NCBI GenBank assembly: GCA_030248225.1
Contig: JASANE010029060.1
Location: 50,760-114,759, forward strand
Length of the DNA: 64,000 nt
Source of the DNA: Trileptium ribeirensis
Taxonomy: Eukaryota > Nematoda > Enoplea > Enoplida > Thoracostomopsidae
Reading direction: 5' to 3'
This document shows positions 48,476-60,475 of this stretch, in pieces; the first letter of the stretch is position 1; each line of letters begins with the position of its first letter. The notes beneath the pieces were generated by a model, which searched no databases, had not been told where the DNA came from, and saw only the letters and a list, made by a program, of their open reading frames with translations. The position numbers and the translations under genes were made by a program.

Positions 48476-51400
48476 ATTAAACTAATTAAACTAAATAAAT
48501 AAAAATTATTGCCACTTCTTCTTATGAGCATCAATAATATTATTACTTTATTCAATAATAGGTACTGACGATACTTATTGGTGAAGCACATTATTATGGA
48601 CTTCATTTTTTCATGAACGTCACAGTACCAAAGTTCAAAAACAGAAAGTGCAGACTCGACAAATTCTTTGTGCCTCAATATGTAAAATTCCAACCGTAAA
48701 CCGTTCTACGGCATAATTCTTTGCGTCATGCTTGTTATACCTCCGTAACAATACAAAAACATTGAATCAAAAGTTTCCGCGACTTTATTTAACATCCATC
48801 CACATGCCGGGTACTATACTAAAAAATTGAAACACTGCCGGAACTCCAAGTACATACCATTATACCCGGTTAACTATGTAACCGATTTCATAAAACACAA
48901 ACATAAAGAACAATTAACAATAAAACTATAAGTAGATGTATAAGCAACGCTTTTCAACCAAAAAGTATCACAACTTGCCGAGATCATAGTCAAGAATAAA
49001 TTAAGATTAAAATTATAACTTAAACATACGCTAGCTAATAAAAACAACCGGACATTATGCAAATTAGGTAAGTTAAACTGATGAAATTTTGTAATTTTTA
49101 ATTTAATTTAGGCAGGGACTCATATAATAGAGAAAATAAATTTCAAACTAAAATTTATGAAAATTAAGCCCTGGCACCCTTGGTGGCTTACTGAAAACCA
49201 AGTCCTTTTTACCATTAATTTAGCTTATTTATTTCCTACCTAGCTAAGTAATTAATTCGTAAATCTTTATTACATATTCAATCTTCAATTCTATATAGGG
49301 AATTGTGTTGTTCCCAACTTCACCTAAACTTCCTCCTCTAGTGCTTTACACCCAAATTATTTCTCTTTCCTTCCTTTTCCTCACCATTCTCTTAGACCAT
49401 TTACTTTCACCACATTTCTCCCCTACTACCCTTCCTTCTTTACTCTTGTCTAAAAATCACCCACATTCCAATACCTTAATAATACACTCTATTTTCTTAA
49501 ATGCATCAATTTATCATACCCTATTCTTTCGTCCACTCGTACGTTCGCTACCAACATTTTGCCAAACATTCATATTTCACTAACTTTACCCTTATCGCCT
49601 TTTCTTTTAAGCCCCCAATGAACTCACTCTTCTTTTTACACCGTCTTAAAATCTTTTTTGTAAACATACCATCCTAAATAATCCATCACCACCCATCTCC
49701 AGCCATTCCTCCTTCCACAAAGTACCTTATCCGCTAGCTTCTACCCTGTAATTTTCCAAAGTTTTCTCCAATATTTTATTTTCTTTAAAATTTTCTTCCT
49801 TTAAAACTATCCAAAACCTACATATCCAAAAATCTTTCCCATATAGGTTTCCGTCCAAATGCCCCTTGCAACTTCCTTTTAATCTAAATTCGTAAAATTC
49901 ATTTTTCCCGTTTGCAAGATACAACTACCTTTCATTCCCGCTGCTTCTACCCCAAGTTTCTTTCGTCTTTCACCAATTCCTTACAAAAACCCACTTTTAT
50001 CCCACACTATCTTATTCCTTTCGTCCCCACTTTCCTTCAATTTTTGTTATAATCCTCCAAATTAGTCTAAACTAAGGGCCCATATTTTTATAATTACAAG
50101 CAGGTAATTTTTACCTTCGAGTAATTTTTGTCTTACCCATTTCTTGCATTACTTTCGCAGTTTGAAATGTTGTTGTTTTGTGTGCTGCAGGGCACGTTGG
50201 ATTTCAGCCTAAGGTTTCACTGACTAGGCACATATATTTATGTATTTATAATATATATTTATATATTTTAACATACATACTTTTATATATTATCCCGGTG
50301 TATTTGATGTGATTTGGACGGTATGTTGTCATCTGTATATAATGTCCTACAAGTGATGCACCAACTCGATACAAAAACGACACCCCGGCGTTTCTCGCCT
50401 TTTCTGTGATGCGCTCATTGTGATATTGTAAAACTGTCACACCGTTTCGTGTCTTTATGGTAATATTCAGGCAAGTGGGCAAATCGCGACACCAACTGTG
50501 ATATATTTAATACTGTGATATATATTTATGTTGTGATACCAATTGGTGTGATATGTATTTTTAGGATCAAGAAGCTGCACAATTGTGCCTAATTTAAGGA
50601 ATTTTACAGATGTATAACGTACTAGACGATAGTCCAGACAATACAGACGATAAGCCCAGACAACCTCGTCTTCCCCGACTCTCCGGGGGACCGTATAGAC
50701 GAACTAGGGAACCGAGTTGCGTAGCCGGTCGTTGCAGCTTTATTTAGGGTGTTCGGTCTAGCCTATATATATAGCCCCCTGTCATTGGTATGCTGATCCC
50801 TGATCGAGAGTCAATCCTGAGGCCTGCTCTCAGGTAGTGCGATGATTTACACCATGTAGTAGGTAGAAATCTGATCCTGTTGATCGATTTGGCCCATCCG
50901 CACTCGACACAATTTATTAACTTTATTTACTTATTACCTTATTCGGATCTTGTCTACTCCTGGTAGGCTAATGGTATTCAGAGTATACCATGGGTGGCCC
51001 AAATCAATCCGAATGGCGTAGACTACGCTATAATGCAAAGAATTCATTCCCCCTCCCAACTGTTCCATCACTAGTGTTATGCTAGAGTAACATTTATTTT
51101 GTGGCATACGTGTCGAAGGTCTGTCGGACTTAGTGGGGTACACAATCGGCACGAGGAGGGGGATTGCTCGGAATTGGTCTCAGGGTCGTTGACTTCCCTA
51201 TTCCTTCCTGGAGTACCCCTTCATTTTTTCGAATTTTACCCAAATTTTGGCTAATTTTCGGTAAAATCTTCCGCACGCTTTCGAATGCGCACAGGAGGGA
51301 GGAGGGTGCGGAGCCTTCATTTGGTGCAAATATGGCTCGCAGGGGGGGGGGGTCCGATCTGTATGAGAGTTACCACTCCTTACTTTTCTATCGACACCTA

Positions 51401-52879
51401 TTTTCGTGAATTGCTTCAGGTATATATGAATTTTTGCACATCGTAGTCAGAGAATCGTCGTGGTGGAAAGCTTACATCATTACGAAGAACACAGAAGGCT
51501 ACAAAGTCAGTTTTGTTATAAATATTTGCGCCGACTCAAGAACTATGAGAAGTAGTTTAATTCATGTTAATATTAATAAGATGCAAAACGATTGAATTTG
51601 GATAAAATAATACTGTAATTTTGCAAAATTCGCAGCAGGTGTATACTTATGCTTGAATATAGCTTGTTGATTGTTTATTAGTAAAGATCAATCCATGCTT
51701 GCAAATAGCTTGCTCATAAATACTGGTTAAGAAGTTCACTTCATGTTTAGAAATAGTTTGAAATAAATACTAATAAAAACATTACTGCATGCTTGCATAT
51801 ATATCGTTCATAAATGATGCGGTCAATGTTGCTAAGGAATTGAGGCAAAATCCATACCATGCCGTTCTTTGATATAAGCCGAAGCTTTTGCCTGAACTGA
51901 AAACTGTATGACGGATATTCAAAGCTTAAACCTATGTCGGGGTTATCGCCCTCCTCAACCTCCCGCTCTAAGTTTTTCTGTTGTCAAACAATGTAACGTC
52001 CGGCTCCTAAAGATGCCATTGATCGATAAAAATAAGCCCTATAGGAAATATTTAAAATGTCATATATTTATTTTTAATACCGTAGCTAGGTTTTGTCTCA
52101 TTTTTTCTTGGCCTGTACACGAATTAATGTGTTTTTTAGGAGTTCGGTAGGCTATTAGCGCATCCTTGGATAAAAATCCGATTTTTACAGTTTTTTCATT
52201 CATTTTTGGTCTTTGGATTCTTAATATTGTAGAAATCAGGATTTTTGTTGATTTAATTGATTGTACCCAACTAATTTGCATAAATTCGCTTTGTTTTTCT
52301 TACTAGCTAAGTTTAGTTAATCTTGAGTTTTAGTTTAATTTTAGTTCTTGTTCTTACACGACTGGAGTTGGGTGAATGATGTTAGTTCTACACCTGCGAC
52401 TTGCAACCATTTAAATTGTTTATCTAATTTAAAGGGTACTTAGCTACATGGTTTTTCGTCATGGCCTGTGTGTTTAATTCCTGGTCTCGGAGTAGAATTA
52501 TAGGTACAGATTAATTTTTTCGGGTACTACGGTCGATTTTGGCATTTCTTTCGAGGTTTAATTTCCATAATTACGTAACAGAATTATGTATGTGTAAAGG
52601 AGTTATCTTGTCCTGGATTATATTTCTGTAATTATAGAAGAAGCGTAAAAGAATTTCGCTGAGACCAGGCTTGTGTTTTTATTGAGATTAGGTGGAAGTT
52701 CATAGCTATTCTGAAAGATGGGAGCCCGAATACGACTACTTCACAAGTATGTATTTCTAACGAATTTATTAGATAAATTCGTAATAATAGTTTTTCAATT
52801 AAAATATACCTAGTGAAGATAATATTACTAAGAGCGGTGTCGTAATAACAGATAATAGTTAATAATAGGTTACAACTTC
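48476..52879. other. No gene seen; includes a pyrimidine-rich block
   Basis: Lies between two inverted T-family copies. From about 49290 to 50040 the plus strand is strongly C/T-rich and almost free of G, so the minus strand is purine-rich like the gag-like coding strand at 57.2 kb; no long frame is open in it. The rest is anonymous, with ORFs below 85 codons and no recognisable domains. A run of G occurs near 51341. Confidence 0.4.
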
Positions 52880-53580
52880 GGCTTTACGTGTTGGGCGAGT
52901 AATACCCGTGTGAGTGTGCAGGTGGGCTTTTGGTTAGTAGTGCGACTTGTTGGGTCAGCAGCCAGTCGGTGCGGCTCAGCAAGAAATGCTATTCTTGAGA
53001 AGACCGGGCGAGTAAGGAGCGTTGAATCGAATTACCCTATCGAGCACCGCTTTATCCCAAATGGTCCGATAAGCCAGCCAGTCTTTTGAGAAAAGTTCGA
53101 CTGAATTAGTCGACCGCTACTACGCAGTTATATTCAACGTAGTCTGCCAGCCAATCGGGGGCGGCTTGTGTAACATAACCGGCAAGTATTAGCGTAAATC
53201 TAAGGTCGAGGTTGAGGTATATAATTAAATAAATCTGCAGTCGGCTAGCCAGCCGGGAGTCGGTTGTATCAACTTACAAAAGCAGTATTAGATTACTAGC
53301 TAACCTAAACATAGGTAACCGACTATCGCTCAAACCGTAAATCTCTAAATAAGGATCAGTATTAGAGTAAACCTAACGAGGGTAGTCGTACCAACCTCAT
53401 AAGAGGAGTAATAGAATAGTGCTTAACCTAAATCTAAAAGTAATAGGATCGGGATGGTTGAGTGCGAGACAATCAAATGGCCTAGTGGCATAAAAATCTA
53501 AGGTGAAACTGTGCAAAAACTACTGGTGAAGCTTAGCGCAAAATAGCTTATACGGGTACTAGGGAACAGTACCGCGAACT
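52880..53580 (-). repeat. LTR-like repeat family T, copy T2
   Basis: The inverted counterpart of 47944-48475. Its left edge (GTGCAGGTGGGCTTTTGGTT, GTAGTGCGACTTGT) also matches, in direct orientation, the start of the copy at 55020. The family therefore has similar sequences at both of its ends in opposite orientation. It directly precedes the heptad minisatellite. Confidence 0.6.
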
Positions 53581-53599
53581 AAATTACGGCTTAACATTT

Positions 53600-54985
53600 T
53601 ATCATATTTTGTAACAATCAAAATCCAACTCGGTGCAAACCAAAATGTAATCGGCGCAAATCAAATACGATTCGACATAAACCGAGACCAATTCAATGTA
53701 AACCAAACTCAATCCAGCGCTAACCGAAATCCATTTAATGCAAGCCGAGATCAGTCGAACGAAAACAAAATCGGTGCAAACCAAATACTATTCGGGGCAA
53801 ACCAGACACAATTCGGTGCAAATAAAGAACGAATCTGTGAAAACACAATTTGATGCAAACCGATAATAATTTGGCGCTAGCGACAATGAAATCGGTGCAA
53901 ACCAAATGCACTTCAATGCAAATCTAGACCAATTAGGTGTAAACCGAGATCAATTCAAAGCAAATAAAACTCGATCGTGTGCAAGCGAAGAAACAATCGG
54001 TATATACCAAATACAATTCGATGCAAACCAAGTTGCAATTCGGCGCAAATAAAGAACGAATTGGCGCGAAACAAACGCAATTCGACGCAAACCGAAACCA
54101 AACCAATGTAAGCCGAGACCAATCCTATGTAAATTACGAACAATTTTGTGCAAACAGCGAAAGAATTGGCACAAGCCAAACGTAAACTGAGAACAATTCG
54201 ATCCAAGTTACGCTCAATTCGGTGCGAACAAAGGAACAAACCGAATGCGATTCAACGCAAACTGATCAACGTGAAACAAATTACGAGCAATTTGATACAA
54301 ATAAGGAACAAATCGGCGCAAACCAAATGCATTTCAATACATACCCTGAGCAATTCGACGCAAATTGTGATGAATTCGGTGCAAACCAAGACGGATTCGG
54401 TGCAAATCAAACGGGACTCAAGACAAACCGAGTCAAACTGGACGCAATTTACGATCAGTTCGGTGCAAACCAAGCGCGATAAAATGTGATCAATGCAATG
54501 CAAATAACGATCAATTCGGTGCAAATAACGATCGATCCGTTGTAAATCAAACGCAAGTCAACATAAACCGAAAACAGAGCGATATAAACGATGATTTATT
54601 GGGTGCAAACCAAAACGAATTCGACACAAACCCAATACGATTCAACGCAATACTAGAGCAATATGGTGCAAATCATCACCAATTTGGTGCAAACCAAATG
54701 CAACTCAATGTAAATCGCGAGCAATTCGGTGCAAATTGCGACGAATTTGATACAAACCAGGACCGATGTGGCACAAATCAAGTGCAACTCAATACAAACC
54801 TAGACCGAGTTGGTGCAAATTACGGGCGGTTCGGAGTAAATCACAACGAATGCGGTGCAAGTCTAATACGATGAAATAGAAACCGCGATCAACTCAACGT
54901 AAACCTAATTCAATACGGTACAAATCAAGACCAACCCGATGCGAATCAAGTGCAACGAGACAGAAATCCAAACCGCGCGGTGTAA
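53600..54985 (+). repeat. 21-bp minisatellite that reads as protein heptads
   Basis: About 65 degenerate units of 21 bp, typified by CAATTCGGTGCAAACCAAATG. In the plus strand the 7-residue period x-Q-F-G-A-N-Q is kept over long runs: about 53612-53840, 53979-54185, 54222-54482 and 54599-54874 are each open for 60-90 codons, with frame changes between them. Position 3 favours F, position 4 G or D, position 6 is almost always N and position 7 often Q. The heptad form also occurs in the gag-like ORFs nearby (EQIGAK, KKQIGAN). The unit lacks the hydrophobic a/d pattern of a coiled coil. It may be an expanded coding repeat now decaying, or a minisatellite whose period simply divides by three. Confidence 0.85.
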
Positions 54986-55019
54986 AACGAACCGTTGAAT
55001 GCACAAAATGGGTAATAAT

Positions 55020-55650
55020 AAGTAAGAATTCGGCCCTTAGTATCGATTGAGAAAGCCAGAGCGAGAGTATCAGGTGGGGTTATTGGCAGTAGTGCGACTT
55101 GTCGGGACCTCGGCCCACGCAATCGCGATTGCGAGTATTCGTGCGAAGAGGCGCTACTATGTCTAAGCACTACGGAGTGACTACTCTACACACTCGTGAT
55201 TCAGAACTTTTGAAACTAAAAGCACTGTTAGAATATTTATTTTGATAAAATGATTAGGTATATCTTAAGGCCACTAGGTTAAACGCAGTTCTTAGCGATC
55301 GCACTATATTTTCGGTCACTTTTACTTTTAGCCTCTTGCTTTCTCGATGACTCTGACAGACAAAACTGTTCTAATCTTTCACTCTAATAACCCTTAAGAT
55401 TTATGTTAACTATTATTCTATTAGTTCTCTCCTGACATTAATATAGAGCCCCGTTAGGAAGCACACCGCAGTATTTTTAAATACCTGAGCATAAGTCCTT
55501 AGATTTAAGCTGAATAGTGAACCCTATTCTATGTGACACCCGGTAGGAATGCACAGTGTTATATTATGAACCAGGTGGTGACTGTAGTACATTGATCCAG
55601 TTAGAACTTTATCTCTCTCGGTCCTCCGGCACTCGGAAAGAATGCACAAC
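55020..55650 (+). repeat. LTR-like repeat family T, copy T3
   Basis: Contains the motif series GAGAAAGCCAGAGCGAGAG, CAGGTGGGGTTATTGG, GTAGTGCGACTTGTCGGGAC, GGCGCTACTATGTCTAAGCA, CTTAGATTTAAGCTGAATAG and three GGAATGCACA-like blocks. It is nearly identical to 60476-61085 (direct) and 59625-60198 (inverted), and about two-thirds similar by eye to 57480-58195 (direct). It directly follows, on the minus strand, the end of the gag-like ORF, the place expected for a 3' LTR. Confidence 0.7.
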
Positions 55651-56560
55651 AGGTGGTTATGAGTTTCTATCTTTTTTGAGTCTCTTGACCAATTCGCAGT
55701 AATTGCGTAGTTCTTCGCGTTTTTCGAGCGTTAGCACCTTCAAGTATTCTGCTTTTCTACGCATCATTCCTTTCAGGACTTGGAGTTTTTCTTGTTCGTC
55801 TTCGATCCCGTCCTGAGAAAGCGCTCTTTCGAGATTTTTGCGGAATTTGCGAAACAGGTCGTGCGGTTGTACGCTTGTAGATTTCGTATATACTTGATTT
55901 CCATCTTGACCATAATCGCTTAAACGTTTGCTTGTTGCGTTGTGTTCGCTGGTTACGGAGTTTCTTTACTTGCCATTTTGATCAGGACTTCAATCAATTC
56001 ATCGCCATTAGGTCGTTGTTTTGTTGGCTTTCATTGTTGATTTGATTTGATGTCAGTGTCGCTTGTTGCGGTTGATGAATTTGATACATTATGGTTTGCT
56101 GTTGCTAATGGTACTCCGGGATTGATCACCGAATTATTACCTGCAAATGGTATTTGATTATATTGTGGGCCAATGGTGTTGCAGCGTAGTATCCGTATGC
56201 TCCGTTTTGCATTGCTGTGTTTTGCCCTTGGTTATGTGCTCGCCGTTTGAAACGCGCCGCAGTTCGTTGTCGCGTACGGGGCTTGTGGTTGATTCTGATG
56301 TGTTCACCGCTTGAAATGCACCGAAATTTGTCGTCGCGTACGAAATTTGTTTCTCCGCTTTGATTCTTTGGTTTGATTCGTTTGTTGTTCTTTTCGTATT
56401 TGCACCGATTTGTTCTTGGTTTCACCGACTCGTTCTTAATTTGCGCCGACTCGTTCCTGGTTTGCACCGATTTGTTCTAGATTTCGTTCAATATCGTTTG
56501 TTTCTTGCACATCGATTGTCGTTATTACACCATGTGATTGCTCCGATTCTTTGTCTTTAC
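55609..56560 (-). pseudogene. Gag-like ORF, C-terminal half, copy A
   Basis: The minus-strand counterpart of 58712-59619. It contains heptad text (QIGANTKRTTNES), a segment with SESTTSPVRDNELRR, a QYNQIPFAGNN stretch, a LIEVLIKMASKE stretch and the Lys/Glu-rich C-terminus ending at 55609. Frame breaks divide it (for example 56467-56126). No zinc knuckle, protease, RT or integrase was found. The A-rich, charged, low-hydrophobic make-up and place between T repeats suggest a Gag-type structural protein of a non-autonomous element; that assignment is an inference. Confidence 0.5.
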
Positions 56561-56864
56561 TCTGTATACTTGACGCAAACTGAAGGGACCGTATTATTCT
56601 TTGCCTTAGTTTACGATTTTTGGTACTTGATTTTGTTGATATTGACTCGATGATTGGAGTTAATTTTTGTTTTGTTCTTATTCTAGATTTTCCTATTCAT
56701 TTTGTTGTGTTGCGTCGGCTTTTTGATTTTGCTAAACTTCCGTCCTTTCTATTGATGATTGGTTCCAAATTTTTTCTTCTTCACTTCCCAACGTCTTTTC
56801 GGTTGTGCAAGTAAAATTTCTGAATCGTTTTGATCGCGGTTTTGGCAAAATCGCCCGACTTCTG

Positions 56865-57191
56865 TTAACGTAGCATGTTTCTTATAAATTGCAGTTGACT
56901 TTCTTGTTGTCGCTGCGATTTTTGTATAACTTCTTGGATTTCTTTGTCCAAGTGGTCTGTCGTTGCAAAGAAGTCATTTGTGCTCGCTTCTTCTTGGAAC
57001 AACTTTGTATTTGTTTCTTGTAGATTTCCTTGATTTTCGTGTTCTTTTGGTTCGAGTGTACATTGGTCGAATTGCCTAATTGTATCTTCAATTTCTTCCA
57101 TTGCACTCGATTTTGCTGCTATTTTTAGGTTTTTATTGCTTGATGTTTGGTTGTTTTCCCCGTTTTGGTCGGCGTTCTTTCTTTTTATCAC
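56865..57191 (-). CDS. Gag-like ORF, N-terminal half, copy A
   Basis: 108 codons, rich in K, E, N and Q, opening MIKRKNADQNGENNQ and closing with a helical LDKEIQEVIQKSQRQQE region that may form a coiled coil. The frame stops at 56865, after which a further 300 bp of similar composition leads to the heptad part of copy A. The inverted copy at 63540-63840 keeps the same text with frameshifts. I know no family with this sequence. Candidate N-terminus of the Gag-like protein. Confidence 0.45.
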   Translation of the reverse strand: MIKRKNADQNGENNQTSSNKNLKIAAKSSAMEEIEDTIRQFDQCTLEPKEHENQGNLQETNTKLFQEEASTNDFFATTDHLDKEIQEVIQKSQRQQESQLQFIRNMLR

Positions 57192-57479
57192 CGATTCTTT
57201 GTGCTTTTTGCTGCGCTAGGTGGTGTTCTATTAAGTCTGAAGTGGCATTTAATATTTTAGAATTTAGTCAGGACTTGCGTAAAACGTCCTTAATTATGAG
57301 GTCTACTCTTTCCTACTATGATATATATAAATAAATTCTATTTTGGCTTCTGCCTTATTTAGGAATTGGGGTCAATTTTTAATTTTCAGTATTCTTACTG
57401 AAATTTTCTGACTCAAAATTCTGAAATTATTTTCCTGCTAAAATGTCTCACTTTTGCACAGCATCGTGGTCAGCATATC

Positions 57480-58195
57480 ATATTTTATTATTTTGAAAAG
57501 AATAGGATGGAGGTAGGATTTATGTGAAGGTTATCTGTATTTAAATGGGGAAGGGATTCGTCACCGAAGATTGTTGGGGAAAGAGGTGTGGCCAGTAGAA
57601 TGCCGGTGGGACAGCAAGTGTGGTCCGCGTTTTTTGATTGCGAGCATTGTTCGTGCGAAGTGGCGCTACTATGTCTAAGCACTACGCCGTCACTACTCTA
57701 CACACTCGTGATTCTGAAATTTTCAAACTAAAGGCACAATTAAAAATATTTATTTTGATAAAATGATTAGCTATATTTTAAGCATACTAGGTTAAACGTA
57801 GTTGTTTGCGATTGGAGGCCCGCAATACTGAAGTACCTGAACCTAAGTCCTTAGATTTAAGCTGAATAGTGACCCCTATCGTATGAAAGTGACACCAGAT
57901 AGGAATGCACACAGTATATACCTATTATATTATGAACTGGGAGTTGACGGTAGTACACCGACCCAGTTGGAACTTTGTCTCTCTTGGTCCTGGGGCACTC
58001 GGTAGGAATGCACAACAAGTGGTTACGAGGAGGGAATGGATCTCAAGAAGGGCCGTCCTAATCCACACCCCTTGCTCGCTCCATGTTTCTCACGAAGTTA
58101 ACACCTGTACTATACTCGCCCCGGATTTTCTCACTCGACTCACGGCCAATGATTAACACTATCATTTCTAATAATTTATGGGTCACTATACTTCA
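57480..58195 (+). repeat. LTR-like repeat family T, copy T4
   Basis: Diverged from T3 but in the same order: AAATGGGGAAGGGATTCGTC, AGGTGTGGCCAGTAGAATGC, GGCGCTACTATGTCTAAGCA, TCCTTAGATTTAAGCTGAAT, AGATAGGAATGCACACAG and CGGTAGGAATGCACAACAAG. On the minus strand it precedes the gag-like ORF start, the position of a 5' LTR, and T3 follows the ORF. The difference between the two is larger than expected for LTRs of one young insertion. Confidence 0.65.
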
Positions 58196-58711
58196 ACCCT
58201 ACGGATTAGCTCTTTAAGCCTAAATACCTATTTGTAGGATAATACTGTTACTGAGTTATATAATAAGTCAGTATTTATATACCTATCGAAGTTTTATTTA
58301 AGCAGAGGCGTTGGGTTCTTTATGACCGACATGGTATCCAGCTCTACAGTCCGGGAATCAAGATTATAAACCAGATCTCGAAATTTTTAAACTGCCGTAT
58401 CGCTGTTCCAATAAAACTCAAGCATTTACGCAATTCTTTGCGTATTGGCAACAAACTAAGAAATCACGTGCTACAATCAAAATTGTAATCGTCACAGAAT
58501 TCTTTGCGTGTCGTATACAATATAACGATATAAACTGAGAGCTGTAAAATTAACAAGGGAACACGGTGAGGACACAAGTCAACCCCTGATTGGAAATCAA
58601 ATTCAAGATCAAAATTAAACCCTCTGGGCCAATAGCCGTGAAGTTGCGTCAAGTATACAGAGTAAAGACAAAGAATCGGAGCAATCACATGGTGTAATAA
58701 CGACAATCGAT
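58196..58711. other. Segment between T4 and the plus-strand gag-like ORF
   Basis: AT-rich, without ORFs of note; it is repeated inverted at 62000-62510. Text just before 58690 (CTGGGCCAATAGCCGTGAAG) marks where copies A and B stop being similar. Confidence 0.5.
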
Positions 58712-59197
58712 GTGCAAGAAACAAACGATATTGAACGAAATCTAGAACAAATCGGTGCAAAACCGGGAAAGGAGTCGGCGCAAATTAAGAACGAGTCAGG
58801 TGAAACCAAGAAACAAATCGGTGCAAATACGAAAGAACAACAAACGAATCAAACCAAAAGAGTCAAAGCGAAGAAACAAATTTCGTACGCGACGACAAAT
58901 TTCGGTGTACTTCAAGCGGTGAACACATCAGAATCAACCACAAGCCCCGTACGCGACAACGAACTGCGGCGCGTTTCAAACGGCGAGCACATAACCAAGG
59001 GCAAAACACAGCAATGCAAAACGGAGCATACGGATACTACGCTGCAACACCATTGGCGCCAACAATATAATCAAATACCATTTGCAGGTAATAACATCGT
59101 GATCAATCCCGGAGTACCATTAGCAACAGCAAACCATAATGTATCAAATTCATCAACCGCAACAAGCGACACTGACACCAAATCAAATCAACAATGA
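58712..59197 (+). CDS. Gag-like ORF, C-terminal half, copy B (best preserved)
   Basis: 161 codons. Residues 10-50 hold degenerate heptads (EQIGAKPGKE, KKQIGAN, KEQQTNQ); about residues 70-110 are polar, with SESTTSPVRDNELRR; about 120-150 include QYNQIPFAGNNIVINPGVPL. The frame stops at 59197, but matching text continues in other frames (LIEVLIKMASKE near 59240) to the open piece at 59368-59619. Probably one protein of about 300 residues broken by one or two frameshifts. No recognised domain. Gag-like by composition and position only. Confidence 0.5.
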   Translation: MQETNDIERNLEQIGAKPGKESAQIKNESGETKKQIGANTKEQQTNQTKRVKAKKQISYATTNFGVLQAVNTSESTTSPVRDNELRRVSNGEHITKGKTQQCKTEHTDTTLQHHWRQQYNQIPFAGNNIVINPGVPLATANHNVSNSSTATSDTDTKSNQQ

Positions 59198-59367
59198 AAG
59201 CCAACAAAACAACGACCTAATGGCGATGAATTGATTGAAGTCCTGATCAAAATGGCAAGTAAAGAAACTCCGTAACGAGCGAACACAACGCAACAAGCAA
59301 ACGTTTAAGCGATTATGGTCAAGATGGAAATCAAGTATATACGAAATCTACAAGCGTACAACCGCAC

Positions 59368-59619
59368 GACCTGTTTCGCAAATCCCGCAAAAATCTCGAA
59401 AGAGCGCTTTCTCAGGACGGGATCGAAGACGAACAAGAAAAACTCCAAGTCCTGAAAGGAATGATGCGTAGAAAAGCAGAATACTTGAAGGTGCTAACGC
59501 TCGAAAAACGCGAAGAACTACGCAATTACTGCGAATTGGTCAAGAGACTCAAAAAAGATAGAAACCATAACCACCTGTTGTGCATTCTTTCCGAGTGCCC
59601 GGAGGACCGAGAGAGATAA
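59368..59619 (+). CDS. Gag-like ORF, C-terminal coiled-coil piece, copy B
   Basis: 83 codons, without its own start, open from DLFRKSRKNLERALS to the stop at 59617-59619. It is strongly helical and charged (EKLQVLKGMMRRKAEYLKVL, then EKREELRNYCELVKRLKKD), likely a coiled coil, ending CILSECPEDRER. The same end is recognisable in inverted copies at 55609 and about 61060. The T5 repeat starts within about 10 bp of the stop codon, as an LTR would. Confidence 0.5.
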   Translation, partial: DLFRKSRKNLERALSQDGIEDEQEKLQVLKGMMRRKAEYLKVLTLEKREELRNYCELVKRLKKDRNHNHLLCILSECPEDRER

Positions 59620-59624
59620 AGTTC

Positions 59625-60198
59625 TAACTGGATAATGTACTACAGTCACCACCTGGTTCATAACATAACACTGTGCATTCCTACCGGGTGTCACATAGAA
59701 TAGGGTTCGCTATTCAGCTTAAATCTAAGGACTTATGTCTCAGGTATTTAAAAATACTGCGGTGTGCTTCCTAACGGGGCTCTATATTAATGTCAAGGAG
59801 AGAACTAATAGAATAATAGTTCACATAAATCTTGAAGGTTATTAGAGTGAAAGATTAAGAACAGTTTTGTCTGTCAACAGTCATTCAGAAAAGCAAGAGG
59901 CTAAAAGTAAAAGTGACCGAAAATATAGTGCGATCGCTAAGAACTGCGATTAACCTAGTGGCCTTAAGATATACCTAATCATTTTATCAAAATAAAAAGT
60001 CTAACAGTCCTTTTAGTTTCAAAAGTTCTGAATCACGATGTGTGTAGAGTAGTCACTCCGTAGTGCTTAGACATAGTAGCGCCTCTTCGCACGAGTACTC
60101 GCAATCGCGATTGCGTGGGCCGAGGTCCCGACAAGTCGCACTACTGCCAATAACCCCACCTGATACTTCTCGCTCTGGCTTTCTCAATCGATACTAAG
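59625..60198 (-). repeat. LTR-like repeat family T, copy T5
   Basis: The reverse complement of T3 with few differences. It ends at the palindrome junction with CTTTCTCAATCGATACTAAG. Confidence 0.75.
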
Positions 60199-60475
60199 GA
60201 CCGATGTGGCACAAATCAAGTGCAACGATCAATACAAACCTAGACCGAGTTGGTGCAAATTACGGGCGGTTCGGAGTAAATCACAACGAATGCGGTGCAA
60301 GTCTAATACGATGAAATAGAAACCGCGATCAACTCAACGTAAACCTAATTCAATACGGTACAAATCAAGACCAACCCGATGCGAATCAAGTGCAACGAGA
60401 CAGAAATCCAAACCGCGCGGTGTAAAACAAACCGTTGAATGCACAAAATGGGTAATAATTAAGTAAGAATTGGCC
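60199..60475 (+). repeat. Palindrome loop: truncated heptad minisatellite
   Basis: A direct copy of 54762-55037, beginning abruptly inside a 21-bp unit (GACCGATGTGGCACAAATCA). Confidence 0.85.

Larger units (their letters stand above)
56717..60198. repeat. Left arm of a large palindrome
   Basis: Its reverse complement is found almost without change at 60476-64000. Differences are mainly single-base insertions or deletions, more numerous in the right arm. The loop between the arms is about 278 bp (60199-60475) and repeats 54762-55037 in direct orientation. Confidence 0.88.

Noticed and set aside
49305..49583. 92-codon Leu/Pro/Ser-rich ORF
   Set aside because: Explained by the C/T-rich composition; no start context or domain.
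53602..54524. Minus-strand ORFs in the heptad minisatellite (Leu/Cys/Val-rich)
   Set aside because: They are the antisense of the 21-bp repeat; their period is the repeat's and the plus frame is better conserved.
56360..57334. Plus-strand hydrophobic ORFs (F/L/V-rich, membrane-like)
   Set aside because: Antisense of the A-rich gag-like coding strand; hydrophobicity is what the complement of Lys/Glu/Asn codons gives.
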